Assembly: GCA_964019165.1 (NCBI GenBank) | Contig: OZ025268.1 | Span: 18,698,784 to 18,762,783, forward strand | Length of the DNA: 64,000 nucleotides | Source: Mastigias papua | Lineage: Eukaryota > Cnidaria > Scyphozoa > Rhizostomeae > Mastigiidae | Direction: 5' to 3' | In this document: positions 44,251 through 56,079 of the stretch, in pieces | How positions within the stretch are numbered: the first letter of the stretch is position 1 | Layout of the letters: every line of letters begins with the position of its first letter | Program-made: the position numbers and the translations under genes | The notes under the pieces: model-generated | The model's input: only the letters and a program-made list of their open reading frames with translations | What the model was told of the DNA's origin: nothing | Database searches by the model: none

Positions 44251-46236
44251 TACTTTGGGTCTACGCATTTCAGTATAGCGTACAATAAAATATGCAACTG
44301 AAGAATGACAAATGGCCAGGCATATGGCAATAATATGACACACAAAAATGAAATATACCTTGCTAAAAATCTCCAACATCCTCAAACATTTTCAACTCAA
44401 ATATGAACGAAGACAACTGAGAAAAACATGCCCCCAGTCCGCATACGTGGCGCCACCTCAAACCAGTTATGAAACCTTCTTAGTTTCCTCGTGATTTCAT
44501 AACTGAAACTTTCTTAAGACTTTCTTGACGATAATATTCGAGTTTGTGTAACACTGCAGTTTTACACTGATAAATAAGTAGAACACAAACATAACACTGA
44601 ATTACTTATCAGCTTATCAACATTCGTTTGGCCTCAGAAATCCAATATTGAACTTTGTCAACTATTTGAGTAGCGGAGTTACTGGTTTCTTATAAACACC
44701 TTTCTCACAAAAAAACACGTGATAGTTTAAGTACACCAGATCTAAGAGAAAAGTTGAGAAATAAGGAACACTGAGAAAATACTAAACGGAATTGATACCA
44801 TTTCATTCACTATTCATAACGACTTGAAGAAGATGTACAAACTTCTCTTAAGGAGCGCTTGAAAGAATGACGATAAATTGGAAAACAGCAAGCTAGCATC
44901 TTTTTATCGGAAAAAATCTAGAGAAGATAACAAAGCAAGTTGTTCATGACTATACACATCCTTTCAGTATTTTGAAAATGAAGATAGCTTGGTATTTGCT
45001 ACCTCCAAAAGAAAAAGATTTTGTTGAAAAGTCCTAAAGATATAAAGATAAATTAGTAACCAGTGGCTATGAAATAATTATGGAAACTAGATTAAAACAT
45101 AGCCAACCAACAGGTTTCCAGAATGCCACAAAGTGACTTGCCCTCATCCTTGCCTTTAAGGTTTTGAGTCTGGATATAAATATGCGGCAGAAATAGAAGA
45201 CCTATTGCTAAGACACATTACGACTTCGCGTGCCCTGTGTCTTTCTTGGCACGCACTGTCGCTTTCATATCACGTTCTACTGACATGGAACAATTGAATA
45301 TCAAGATGTGTGCAATAAAGGGGAGATTCTTCAACAGTCCTAAAGAGAAGAGAGATTTCTTCTGTTCATAATTTAACAATTTTGGAACCCAGTTAGTCTC
45401 GCTGACAACAAACATCTTCCAAAGCTGCGGTGGCTTCAGAATCAGGCACGTAGAAACCGGAGAGCAGCTGGGGCTTTAACACCTCCAATGTTTGCAGATA
45501 TTGAAAACTTCCCTCCAGAATGTTAACATACCGTCCTTACTAGGAGATAAAAGCATGAGCCAGGCCCTAACAAAATCACAGAGTGTCTTCACTTGTTTTG
45601 AAACAAATCTCAGTAGCCTATAATTTATCCTATCCATTACTTCAGAGCATTTAACGAGAAATAAAAAAGATCTACCAATTCCGAAAGTTCGCTGATTTCA
45701 AAAAAGGTTTCAGAAAGTACTTCCTGAACCTACAGGGTCCAAACACGACCCCTTTGGAGGAGCAGCAATCTAAGTAGTATGCTAATTATCTTATTTTATT
45801 TATTCTCCTTCATTTATTTTCCTTTATTATTTATTTTATTCCATTTATTTTCCTTTTTTCCCTACAGCTATCTATTTTTATCATGTTGAAAGGATGTAAG
45901 TGTATAAATATTAAATAAATGAAATGAACATGAAAGCTATCCTACTGTCTTTCTACAAAACAACCAGCGTTCATGCGCCGATCATATGGTCACTTGTACA
46001 TTCTCCCACCCTTCTGTTCCTGACCATTGCGTATTGTGATCAGAGCCAGCGTTCGCTTCAATGGATTTCCTGTTGAAACTGTATGTCTGAACGCATAATT
46101 GGATATGCTGAATTTTGCACCTGCTCCTGGGTGTTATCTCACAGCAAAACCTTCCTAAGTCCTCGTCTAATAAGGTCGGCTGTACACAATAAACCAAGGG
46201 GTCTTATCCTTGATAACTAAGAGATATCGATCGGCA
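44251..46236. other. gene-poor stretch with one LINE tail
   Basis: AT-rich with no gene recognised. A LINE 3' end lies at 45640-45930 (listed separately). Confidence 0.5.
45640..45930 (+). pseudogene. CR1/L2-like LINE 3' end
   Basis: A frame reads FADFKKGFRKYFLNLQ, as in the last residues of these LINEs (..FK..LK.YL), then a 3' UTR with GACCCCTTTGGAGGAGCAGC and the AAATAAATGAAATGAA tail. The GACCCC.TGGA.GAGCAGC word also occurs in the 58.1-kb fragment. Confidence 0.65.
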
Positions 46237-46244
46237 GGGGCTAT

Positions 46245-46420
46245 CAGTGGCGGTTTTAGGGATTGCGGGGCCCGGGGCCGAAGTCATTTGCGGGGGCCCT
46301 TGTTTGAAAGTGTCTGAGATATCTTTTCAATTTTTTCTTAGACGTGGGGCCCCTTCTGGATTACCAAAAGCGCGGGGCCTGGGGCCATGGCCCCTCCGGC
46401 CCCCCCTAAAACCGCCACTG
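46245..46420. mobile_element. hAT-like MITE with 8-bp target-site duplication
   Basis: TIRs CAGTGGCGGTTTTAGGG and its perfect inverted complement bound 176 bp of GC-rich sequence. Flanks GGGGCTAT and GGGGCTAG form an 8-bp TSD with one mismatch. CAGTGGCGG ends and 8-bp TSDs are typical of hAT elements. Confidence 0.92.
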
Positions 46421-46429
46421 GGGGCTAGT

Positions 46430-48105
46430 GGACTTCAGTAGGCAAGAATTCAGCAATTCCCGTTGTTAGGGCTCGATCGACCTGATCTAACAAGAACCCT
46501 AAAGTACTATGGACTGCATGGGTCCTGAAAAATCTGATTGAAAAGAGTAGGCGTGACTAGCGTATCCATGTTCCATCAAGGTGGGAGACCATGCCACAAT
46601 AGCGAAGAGAATGTGAAAAGCCGAAGAAGTGAAGAATGCAAGTCAGTGCGTTAGTGATTGAATGCGTGATTGATGATTGGGTGAGTGACTGACTAGAGTT
46701 AAAAGGGCCTTCTAGTTTTCAAATGAACATATTTAGAAGTAAAAGCGGGAGACTGGCATTAAAATACGGGAGAATGGGGAATGTAGAAGATAAATCTGGT
46801 AAGAAAGTGAATTATTAAAATGTTTCCTAATGAGCAGTGACGGACAATGGGGGCGAGGGGCGTAGGCTCCCAATACTTTGAAAGAACAGTGGAATTTCTA
46901 GGGGTGGTTGCTCAAAGCTTTGCTCAGAGCCTCGTACCAGACTCGCGTGATCTGCTTGCCCCCTTCCCCCCCCCCCAACAAACAGTTTTGCCGATTCAAT
47001 TACACATTTTGCCATAAGACTATTGTTCATAAGAATCTAAAGGCTCACTTCTTCCAAAACAAAACATGCGAGCTTCATTTCATACAAAAATTGTGGCACC
47101 TAAGTACAAGAGGGAAGCTACATACAACAAACAGGAAAACATACAAGGTAGAAAGTTAAGTACGCTATTAAAATGAGCTTATGTGAGAGCGAATGGGTGA
47201 ATGAGAGAGTGAGAGTCCACGGGTAGTTATTGTTCAGGCATCTGCCAATCTATCCTTCGACTCCTTAGAATCAAAAAGAAACACGAAATCTCAATACAGC
47301 TCCGAGATTTCTCCACCAAGGCGCAACAACATAACGCTAGTCCTTCAGGTCATAAAGAGCCTTCAACGTGCTGACAACGATGGTTGCAAACTTGATACAA
47401 GTCTATGAATGGAAAGAGTCCCGAGGCCTATGAAATTATCAAGAGCATTTGAAAGAAAAGTAAAGATCAATAGAAAGCAAATAAGTTGTATCAAATTCAC
47501 GTATCAATTAAGAAACAAAACAATCCACGACCTCAAAACGCGAATAATGAAGCTAGGAAGCAAAACAGTACAAAAATAATCTGAAAATTTCTTGTGGCAA
47601 ACTAAACCAACAACATTTTAATTCAAAATCAGCGAGTACAGCAAGTGAGAAAGCAAACCATCTAATCCAAATAGATCTTCCAAAGAAGAAAGATTTGCCA
47701 TACAGCATTCTTGCACCTGTCAGATCGTCTGCCTATCAAGTCTAGAATTTAAACGTCAAATACAGTGACTTGTCTGCAGTTGAGTAAATTCTCACTTGGA
47801 AGATCTTTTCCAGAACAATTGAACAACTTTGCATAAGTAGCATATAGCCAATGGATGAGAAGTGTGCTAGACATTTCGTCTGCAAAATAGTGGTGTATTA
47901 GAACGAAGTACTTCACTGATCAAAAAGTTAGAACGTTCAGTACTGAAGTTCTGAGACCTAAGAGAGTTGATAAGTAATATACTTTCAAAATTCCAATATT
48001 TATGCAAGACAGTATTCCACTGTGTTTACTTGTAGAAGAAAGGTGCTTGCCAAATGAATACAAGCTTCGAAGTACAGGACCCATTGATGTACGCCAGCTC
48101 GCAAG
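46430..48105. other. no gene recognised
   Basis: Only short ORFs on both strands, AT-rich, with a G/C tract at 46960-46980. Confidence 0.5.
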
Positions 48106-48109
48106 CACT

Positions 48110-48362
48110 GCTCGCAGGCACAAAATGATACACTTAGGATTTCTCCAAGCACCATAGATCAAAATCTACCTATTCTTGCTACTTATTTAGGCTAGTAAAG
48201 CAGCACATTTCACAAATAGGACCCAGTAAAAGAGAGGTTTGTAAGTTCACAACATCTAACCATATGTAGCATCCTGTTTTAACTTGCAGGCAGATTTCAT
48301 GCTCAGATATATGCTCGCAGGCACAACACACTTTTAATGAGCCCTGCTCAATTATAACAATT
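48110..48362. repeat. dispersed repeat family A, copy 2
   Basis: Partner of 2585-2840 in the same orientation; see that entry for the shared blocks. Confidence 0.7.
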
Positions 48363-49026
48363 ATTGTCTAATATTCTTGCACTTGAGGCAAAACAAGCAA
48401 TGGCAGGTCTCTCCGAGAGATTTTCGTGAGGGTTGTGGCAAATTTGGTGTGCTGACTGGAATCAAGATTGCAAATACGTCCGTTAACAAAAGAAGATCTC
48501 ACCAACTGACATAACACTTTGCATCGATATATCAACTGAGCCTCCTTCCATAGCGGCATGCACCCAACGTAGCGACGGCCCCTAGAAAGGAAAGCAAATG
48601 GTCCTCCTACCTCACGAGGCTAATAGCTTTGGATAAATCTCCTCGCTAAAAGACACCCCAACATTTGCATATCACGTCTAACCTTTATCGTAATGCACTT
48701 CAAGTCGACAGAGGCAAATTCTATTGCCAAAAAGTAACGACGCTAAGGGGAGATGTGGGTCTCATATAAATTTTTATCATTTTCTGCAGGTATCCCATTG
48801 ACTTTTTGTGAGTATTGTACCAAGCTACGTAGCAAGTGAATATCATACTTCGCCTGGAATGCATACACTGTAAATCCTCGCGGTAGCTTCCTTGGGAATT
48901 ATACATGCTTGATACTCTTTAGATGGGGGCTAAGTGGAGGGGAGGGCTTATTCAAGGAACAAGGAATATAAAAATTATTTAACATATGCTGAGAGAAAGC
49001 TCTTGGTCAAAACTCTATTTCTCCAT

Positions 49027-49125
49027 AGGGGTCATTCATTTAGTACGTACGCACCAAAATTGCTCAAATTCGACCCCCCCCCCTCATACACACATACGCT
49101 TTTTACGTACCCCTCCCCTCGTGCT
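49027..49125. mobile_element. MITE-related fragment, GGGGTCATTCATTTAGTACG
   Basis: The left end GGGGTCATTCATTTAGTACG and TACGC resemble the ends of the 57.4-57.8 kb element and, more distantly, the 29.3 kb MITE. The right end GCTTTTTACGTACCCCTCC is only partly complementary. Confidence 0.55.
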
Positions 49126-49534
49126 GCTTTCTTAAAAACCACTTTGCTATAAAAAAAACAAGGTATACCCCTGTTTTCCTCTAAAATAGATCGGCTGCAG
49201 GTCATATGGGCGCGAAAATGTAACTATCTTCTGACCTGTATATTCAACTAAATAATTCATGGGTGTATGGTGTAATGGAATAATTAAGCGAGGGCAGTTG
49301 AAAAGTTCTCTATAACTCAAAAGATTTCGTGCAAATGTTGATTCTAACCGCTTTAGATATATCAGATTAGTATGACTGAAACTGTTTTTCTGTAACACTG
49401 GGGAACAATTTTTTGGGTGACGCGAGGTTTTTCTTAATGTAAAATTGATTCTAAGCTAATTTCTCGTGCTGAATCAAAAAATGGTGTCCATCTGCTCCTA
49501 TGATGTCTGTTCTGTTTTCTGTAGAATAGGACAA

Positions 49535-49835
49535 GGTTTATTTCAATGTGCAGTCCTGTACAAAAGGTGCAGTTCTAAAAACTCCGTTTGGAGTTCTACA
49601 GAGAGATCCGTACAGATTACATTGTATAGGCCTATCTATTAAGAGAGACTCTAGGTAAAGTAGAATGTTATCAATATGTTATTATTTCCAACAACCTTGA
49701 CAACAAAACATGCGTACTTTCAATGCCTGCTCGTTAGGTGCATGCTTTATATACTTATATTAATCAGGGGCTGTTCCTCAATATAGGAGTCACGAGAAAA
49801 AAGCGCAGTTGTAAATTTTCCTTATAAAAAACTCA
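49535..49835 (+). repeat. dispersed repeat family B, copy 2
   Basis: Partner of 37195-37455 in the same orientation. It carries extra sequence between the TTACATTGTATA and ACAAAACATGC blocks. Confidence 0.7.
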
Positions 49836-50019
49836 GGAATAGGATCCCCTTCCTTTTTACTTAACGCAGTTTCACGTGGTGGTTGGCGTTTCCCCAAGTG
49901 TTTTTCACATGCAAACAGCATTGAACTCGAAACTTTCTGTCATAAAATTGGGCATATTATGTATGCTGACTGCAACTCTCAAGGGTATATAATTACATTG
50001 TCAAAAGCTAAAGCCATCT

Positions 50020-51010
50020 GGCCACTCAATCTTCGTCAAAGTCGTCAGCTAGCTTGTGCTATCTTTCAACATATGACTGAAAAATTTTTCCTTGAATGAT
50101 TCCAAGCAGAATTTCCCCATTTTCAGACCGACACAGATCATCAATCTATGACCACCGTAGTGTATTTGCTTGAGCACCTTCTTTGTGCTTTGGCAGTTCT
50201 CCTTGCCTGTCACGTAATAGAACTGTGAAGAAGGACACATCTGAGGCTTCTTTTGGAGCTACCAATACAGAGCTTCCATTCGTCAGGGTTGAATGATGCA
50301 ACACCCAAGTATGCTACGTCTTCGGGTGTCTATGTAAGTAACAAACACGCTGTCTTCTTGAAAATATATGATGAAAATACCGTATAAATTCTTTATGTCT
50401 ACTTCGATGAAGTGAAGTGCCCATCCTTAAGCCAAATAGTAAACAATTCGGCCAGCTGACAAGCTAAGAGCATGGACAAGATAAAATATTTCACTATGAT
50501 CAAGCCATTTTATTTGAGTTGATGAGGACGCATATGCATCGTGCTTGTCACCAACGTCACCAACGTCACCAGCAGTACCGTCAATTTTACTCCACGACAA
50601 ATGTTCCGTATCCATGTCTTGACCCCCATACCCTCTACAGTTCAAAGGAGGAGGGAATTGAAAGATTCGTAGATGACACTATCACTGTGTACCTCGTTGA
50701 AAGCTGGCTATTGAAGTCCATTTGAATGTGGTATTAGTAAAATTGCTGATGGTACATTAGGGTAAACAGTTCTGTGCCTATTTGTGGCACTGTATCCAGA
50801 AATCTTTACCGAATTAAATACAACCTTTGGTTTCCCTTCTGTCAATTGATGTAATCTAGTGTCACAGAAATCGCATACTTTATGTGGAGCCCGGCTTTCG
50901 TCCCTGCTAGCAAGTAGAACATCATAATAAACCAGAAAAGATATTTTATTGACATCCACGATTGATGTTCTCTGAGATGGAAACGTGAATGGTCCACAAA
51001 TACAACTGAA
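50020..51010 (-). pseudogene. degenerate copy of a multi-copy invertebrate ORF (transposon-associated, function unknown)
   Basis: Minus-strand pieces, in order: LASRDESRAPHKVCDFCDTR with LHQLTEGK; NRHRTVYPNVPSAILLIPHS; a piece around 50430-50640 (DHSEIFYLVHALSL); and, in another frame near 50250-50290, PDEWKLCIGSSKRSLRCVLL. I recall this order (zinc-knuckle-like CxxC...W..GK, then YPNLPSAIRPVPH, then SSK.SLK.VLLHN) from uncharacterised, highly repeated proteins of cnidarians, arthropods and hydra; no search was run. Frameshifts and stops make it non-functional. Confidence 0.55.
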
Positions 51011-51199
51011 AGAATCTTGATCGTTTCGCAGTACCTTCATCTGCTAGCCATCTCCTTATCCATATATCACAAATAAATCGCTGAATAGTTCCAATAAGTA
51101 AGCCGTCCAAATATCCTCGAAGAACACTGGCAAAAGTGTAAGAGGTTAGTCCCAGATACGATTCCGTATGTTGAGGAGCGCCTTTTAGAGAGGGCACTT

Positions 51200-51320
51200 A
51201 TCCTGAGCCGTCGGCATAGTGAGGTAGGGTAGCCAGTTCCTTTCCTCGCCGCCTTTAACTTCCCAAGAGTTGTCACCCGGTACCCATTTGCTGCTGGGTG
51301 GATAGTGAGCGAACATCCCA
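51200..51320 (+). repeat. dispersed repeat family C, copy 2
   Basis: GTTGTCACCCGGTACCCATT then TGCTGCTGGGTGG, inverted relative to 37790-37870. Confidence 0.65.
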
Positions 51321-52008
51321 ACTATGGTTCCCACTTGGCCACTCACCCATTGGCAAAAGTGTATTAAGCTTATATTAACAAAAATACCTTTTCATCAAGA
51401 AATTCTTTTTAAAACTACTACACCACCACAGTTTAGAGCAATGTTTACCATACAAACGTATAGCCTACCGCACACGGGCGATTTCTGTCGCAGAAACAGC
51501 AAACACTTTACTGCATGCGATTAAGGGGTTCCACCACTCGAAAACCTAAATTCACTATCCTTGAAGATTCAACAATGAAACTTGGCACATAAGGGTATTC
51601 AACTATGCTAATTTCAAATTTGTTAGCAAACTCAGTCTATTTTTAGCCGTTTCCATGGTAACAGCTAAACAATGACAGAAAATTGATATGCTTTAGTACA
51701 TGCAAATGTTTTCCATGAAATGGCCTTCAGTTGATGTAGATAGATAAAAAGCATCAGGAGTGATTGGGGAATGGGATATAGCTTCTAGCTGTCAAATAAA
51801 TGTAAATTATATGACTATATGAAATTTTACTTCCAGAATTGTGCTTTTTCGGTTCACACAGGGAGAATTAAAGGCCTCCTCTTCAAATCCAGCAACATTT
51901 ATGACAAAATAGATGACTATATCCCACACACCATTATGTAAGCTTCAAAATGATATATTGGAAGTTATACTGTGGTGATGTTATCAGTGAAATTTGCATT
52001 CACTAAAC
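51321..52008. other. no gene recognised
   Basis: Noncoding-looking sequence up to the LINE insertion point. Confidence 0.5.
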
Positions 52009-53913
52009 ATGCTTGGAAAAAGATGTTAAATCCACAAACCCCTCTGCCATTGAAAGTGAAGGCAAAACTTTGACCAAAGGATATGATATGATTGAGGCTC
52101 TTAACCGTCACTTTGTTTCAGTTGGACCTGATCTTGCAAAACAGATTAGGTCCAACTCTGATGATGACTGCCTGAAGCATATCATCCCAGAAAACAGAGA
52201 AATGCTTTTTCAAACTGTAGATGAGGAATATGTCTTGAATGCAATAAATCGGCTAGAGAAGGGAAAAGCATCCGGTCCCGATATGGTAACGATAACGTTG
52301 GTAAAAGACTCGGCCATTTCCATCGCTTATCCTCTCATGATGATTTATAATGCATCACTTATAAATGGCATCTTTCCAGATGTTTGGAAACTAGCGAGGG
52401 TCACCCCTATTTACAAATTGGGCCCTAAAACTGATACAAACAATTACCGACCCATATCTGTAATTTCTGTCTTCTCGAGGATGTTAGAGCGGCTTACGCA
52501 CGACCAGCTGTTTGAATTTCTCAAAACAAACAAACGATTAACGAGAAACCAAGCAGCTTTTCGCAAGCATTATTCCACAATAATTTCGCTGGTGGGCAGC
52601 ACTGACTATTGGTATGAGAGCATAGATCACAGCAAAGTCAACCTTACTGTATTCCTTGACCTAAAGAAAGCTTTCGACACGGTCGACCACAGCGTATTAA
52701 TGAAAAAATTGCGCGCGTATGGGGTAAGAGGCAAGCCTGGGGAGTGGATTGAATCCTACTTAACAAACAGAGAGCAATATTGCTCTCTAAATGGTTTGCA
52801 TCCAAAAGCCAGAAAGGTTACCTGTGGCATACCACAAGGGTCATGCCTAGGCCCTCTTCTTTTCATCATTTATTTGAATGATCTAGAAGAGTGCTTGCAA
52901 TCCTCACGAGCTAGCATTTATGCTGATGACACTAGTTTGACAATTACTTCTAGTGATCCAGCAAAATTGGTCGACGATGCACACCATGAGCTGCTCAATA
53001 TCTCAGAGTGGATGAGAGTTAATAAACTAAGTCCTAATCCCAAAAAAACTGAATTCATGGTAATAGGACACCCACTCAAGACTAAGAATCTCGACCTTCC
53101 ACAGGCTCTAACGCTGGATGGTTCGGATATAAAAAAAGTAGATCAAGTGAAGTCCCTAGGCATCATTATTGACGAAAACCTTACCTGGGATGAGCAATAC
53201 AAGCGTGTAAAGGGCAAAATGAGTGTTGGTCTTTCAGCTCTAAAACGACTGAAAAACATTTTACCGCAATCTCAGCTTTGCAGTGTGTATTATGCTCTTG
53301 TCGAGAGTCATCTGCGTTATGGCGACGTTGTTTGGGGTAGCTTGTGTAAAACAAAATTAGCTGCTCTCCAACGTCTTCAATCCCGAGCATGGTCAATAAT
53401 AGAGAATGCAAAGATAAAAGATCTTTGGTCTAGTTCCTGGCTAAATGTTGAAAATATTATCCGTTATGACAGGAAAATGATGACCTACAAGATCGTAAAC
53501 AGATTATGTCCTGAAAACCTTTTTGATAAATACTTGCCCAGATCATATTTTTCCTCGTATAATAAGAGAAATTCACAGGATCTTCAAATCCCTAGATCCA
53601 GGACAGAGTTTTTCAAAAAGAGTTTTCATTATGCATCACTGAAAGTCTGGAATGAAACACCTTCCACAATTCGTGAGCTACCGACTTTAAATCGTTTTAA
53701 ACAACGACTAAAAACGCATTTAAAGGGCTAGACCCATGTTAAAACACGACTCCCTGGAACAACAGCAGATAAGGAATTTAAGATTTTAGGCTTTTTAGGA
53801 AATTAGTTTTTTAGATTTAAGATTGTAAGTTTTGTATATTACTTGCTGACGGGTTTTGTTTCGTGTATAAATAATGTTAAATGAAATAAATGAAATGAAA
53901 TGAAATGCTTAGC
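52009..53913 (+). mobile_element. CR1/L2-like non-LTR retrotransposon, 5'-truncated
   Basis: RT ORF, 3' UTR (with GACTCCCTGGAACAACAGCA) and tail AATGAAATAAATGAAATGAA. A possible 6-bp duplication ATGCTT flanks it (52009-52014 and about 53906-53912). The endonuclease half is missing. Confidence 0.85.
52013..53731 (+). CDS. LINE reverse transcriptase, 572 codons, endonuclease lost
   Basis: Copies LINE RNA into DNA at the target. All RT motifs are visible and intact: NNYRPISVISVFSRMLERL (motif 2), FLDLKKAFDTVDH (A, first Asp), GIPQGSCLGPLLFIIYLNDL (B), IYADDTSLTI (C, catalytic DD), NPKKTEFMVIG (D) and SLGIIIDENLTWD (E), followed by the C-terminal thumb and REL.TLNRFKQRLK. The first listed codon is TTG after an in-frame stop at 52004-52006. 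That stop is host sequence and the true start was lost by 5' truncation, so the frame is a fragment, though it has no stop in 1.7 kb. It resembles the CR1/L2 (Jockey) group; the exact clade is unsure. Confidence 0.9.
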   Translation: MEKDVKSTNPSAIESEGKTLTKGYDMIEALNRHFVSVGPDLAKQIRSNSDDDCLKHIIPENREMLFQTVDEEYVLNAINRLEKGKASGPDMVTITLVKDSAISIAYPLMMIYNASLINGIFPDVWKLARVTPIYKLGPKTDTNNYRPISVISVFSRMLERLTHDQLFEFLKTNKRLTRNQAAFRKHYSTIISLVGSTDYWYESIDHSKVNLTVFLDLKKAFDTVDHSVLMKKLRAYGVRGKPGEWIESYLTNREQYCSLNGLHPKARKVTCGIPQGSCLGPLLFIIYLNDLEECLQSSRASIYADDTSLTITSSDPAKLVDDAHHELLNISEWMRVNKLSPNPKKTEFMVIGHPLKTKNLDLPQALTLDGSDIKKVDQVKSLGIIIDENLTWDEQYKRVKGKMSVGLSALKRLKNILPQSQLCSVYYALVESHLRYGDVVWGSLCKTKLAALQRLQSRAWSIIENAKIKDLWSSSWLNVENIIRYDRKMMTYKIVNRLCPENLFDKYLPRSYFSSYNKRNSQDLQIPRSRTEFFKKSFHYASLKVWNETPSTIRELPTLNRFKQRLKTHLKG

Positions 53914-54419
53914 AGATGGAAATGTTGAACAGAGAAAAACAAGCTCGGAAGTCCGTTTTCAAACGCGAGTAAGTGCTTTTTTTCAACTTAATCTGGAAGA
54001 CTTAAATATCAAAGAGTAGAACCTCAATCAATTTGTAAATAGAATGAACGGTCTAATGTCCAATAACTTTAGAGATAATAACAGCTCAGTAAAGCAAAAT
54101 CAAACAAAATAGAACTGCCTGTTGAGAAATATAAACCGAAATAAATTGAAGTGGACACTTGGGTATCTAAACTCTATATAACTTGACCTCGGAAATCCGA
54201 TTCATTGCAAATGAACAAAGTTTCCTGGTGAACAGGACAAATGGGACTACCAAAATGCTGAACGTGATTTTGAAATCAGGAAAAACTTCTGGAACTAAAC
54301 GAATAGATTCCTTGAACATCCTTTTATAATCGTCTCCATTTTTGATGTAGACATCTGCAACATGTATTCCCGCAAAGTCTTAAGTAAAGTATATTTTTGA
54401 TTCGTACTTTTATATATAT

Positions 54420-54720
54420 AGGTGCCGCATCGTCATTCGTCATCTTTGTGCCGCGTCGTCTTTGTGTCGACGCGGAACAATGACGACGTGGCACAACGAC
54501 GACGCGCCAATGACGACGCGCCGATGATGACGCAGCAAAAAGACGACGCGCTAATGACGACGCGCCAATGACGACGCAGCAAAAGATGACGCGCCAATGA
54601 CGACGTGGCAAAAAGACGACGCGCTAATTATGACGCGCTAATTATGACGCGCTAATGATGACGCGGTATAAAGACGATGTGCCAATGATGACGCGGCAAA
54701 CAGATGATGCACTAATGGCT
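54420..54720. repeat. CGACGACGCG-rich minisatellite
   Basis: About 16 variants of GACGACGCGCCAAT and GACGACGCAGCAAAAA. The first 60 bp are inverted relative to the rest, giving a hairpin centred near 54465 (TTTGTGTCGACGCGG). The repeat decays toward ATGATG at the right. Confidence 0.9.
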
Positions 54721-54794
54721 ATGCAGCAAAAAGATGATGTAATAATGATAATTCAGCACAAAGATAACATGGCAAAAAGACGACCTGCAATGAC

Positions 54795-55425
54795 AATATG
54801 GCACGATGCGCCAATGATGACTTCATTCCTGGAATGTCTAATCATAGCTATAGCCCGAGTCACTTTCGATGCAACTGCTTTTATATGGTTTTTCCATTTA
54901 AGCTTATTATCGATGTGAACCCCTACATACTCGACAGAAGGCTTTTGCTTAATTTGTTCCCCCGATATCACAAAATTTGCTCTTAAAGTTTCTGCAGTAA
55001 TTTTATCATTTATAGTGTGTCTAGTGCCTATGAGCATTGATGTTGTTCTGGCTACATTTAAAGATAACTTATTACCGTGTAGCAATACCTTTAGATTTTC
55101 CAATTCAGCGTTCACGGTACTGGTTATGTCTTTGACATCCTTTGCAGAATATGCAAGACTAGTATTGTCCGCATACATTGTAACCTTAGACCAAGTCAAT
55201 GCGCATGGCAAGTCATTAATATAAAGAAGGAATAGGAGAGGGCCAAAGCTTTTCAAAATTAGATGTTATTCCATTGACTCTACAGCACTGCCGCCTATTC
55301 CCTAAATAGGATGAGAACCATTTGTGTTCAGTATTCTTAATTCCATAGTGGCTGAGCTTTTCCAGTAGGATATCGTGGTCAACCGTGTCAAACGCCTACT
55401 TCAGGTCATATATACTCTACATATA
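54795..55425 (-). pseudogene. CR1/L2-like LINE RT fragment with stop
   Basis: On the minus strand: DLK, stop, AFDTVDHDILLEKLSHYGI, then YLGNRRQCCRVNGI, then SFGPLLFLLYINDLPCAL, a mutated catalytic box MYADNTSLAY (second Asp lost), SLNVARTTSMLIG and YVGVHIDNKLKWKNHI. It is truncated at both ends and has the LKKAFD motif broken by a stop. Confidence 0.85.
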
Positions 55426-55484
55426 GCGTGGTACTCTTGGTCATGATATTTTTGTTTTTCCCTGGGTTTGATTCTTCCTGGAGC

Positions 55485-55487
<3 letters not shown>

Positions 55488-55568
<81 letters not shown>
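55488..55568. repeat. (TA)n microsatellite
   Basis: About 80 bp of pure TA. Confidence 0.97.
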
Positions 55569-55571
<3 letters not shown>

Positions 55572-56079
55572 AAACTGATCGTAACGATGTTAATTAGCAA
55601 TTATGGTGTTTACAATTCTTCATATCCAAAATTAAACATCATTTTTGAAATCTACGGTGTCCAATTGGCTAAAGTGAAGAATCTTCAAAAATTGAAAATT
55701 TTCGCACTTTAATCGTGTAGTAGCACCTTAAAATCGGCCTTGTGCGGTAGCAAAAATATGCTATTTTTGTCACAGGAAAAAGACTTTCCAAATCAAACAT
55801 GCTTAATATTAAATATGTTTTCTGCACCAGAAAACAAAAATCGTACTGTGTGCGGACACGTGTGACTGAAACAATAACTGTATTTGACCGATCATCCAAT
55901 TATATGCGCACGAGCTGCCGCGTGATTAGTTTTTACTGCGACAAAAGTCGCTCGTCTGCGGCTAGCTGAAACATGCACCAAAAGCAAATGTTTTTCTGTA
56001 TCTGCGACAAAAATCCCCCGTGTGCGCTAGGCCTAAGCTAACGAAACCAGGGTCTCTTGTGAAATTAAATGAGAGAACT

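Noticed and set aside
43990..44345. ORFs with CRAVPCRAVPCR or ARHGTARHGT repeats
   Set aside because: They read through the GGCAC pentanucleotide repeat.
43780..44385. 201-codon minus-strand ORF
   Set aside because: Antisense to the RTE-like remnant and partly made of the GGCAC repeat.
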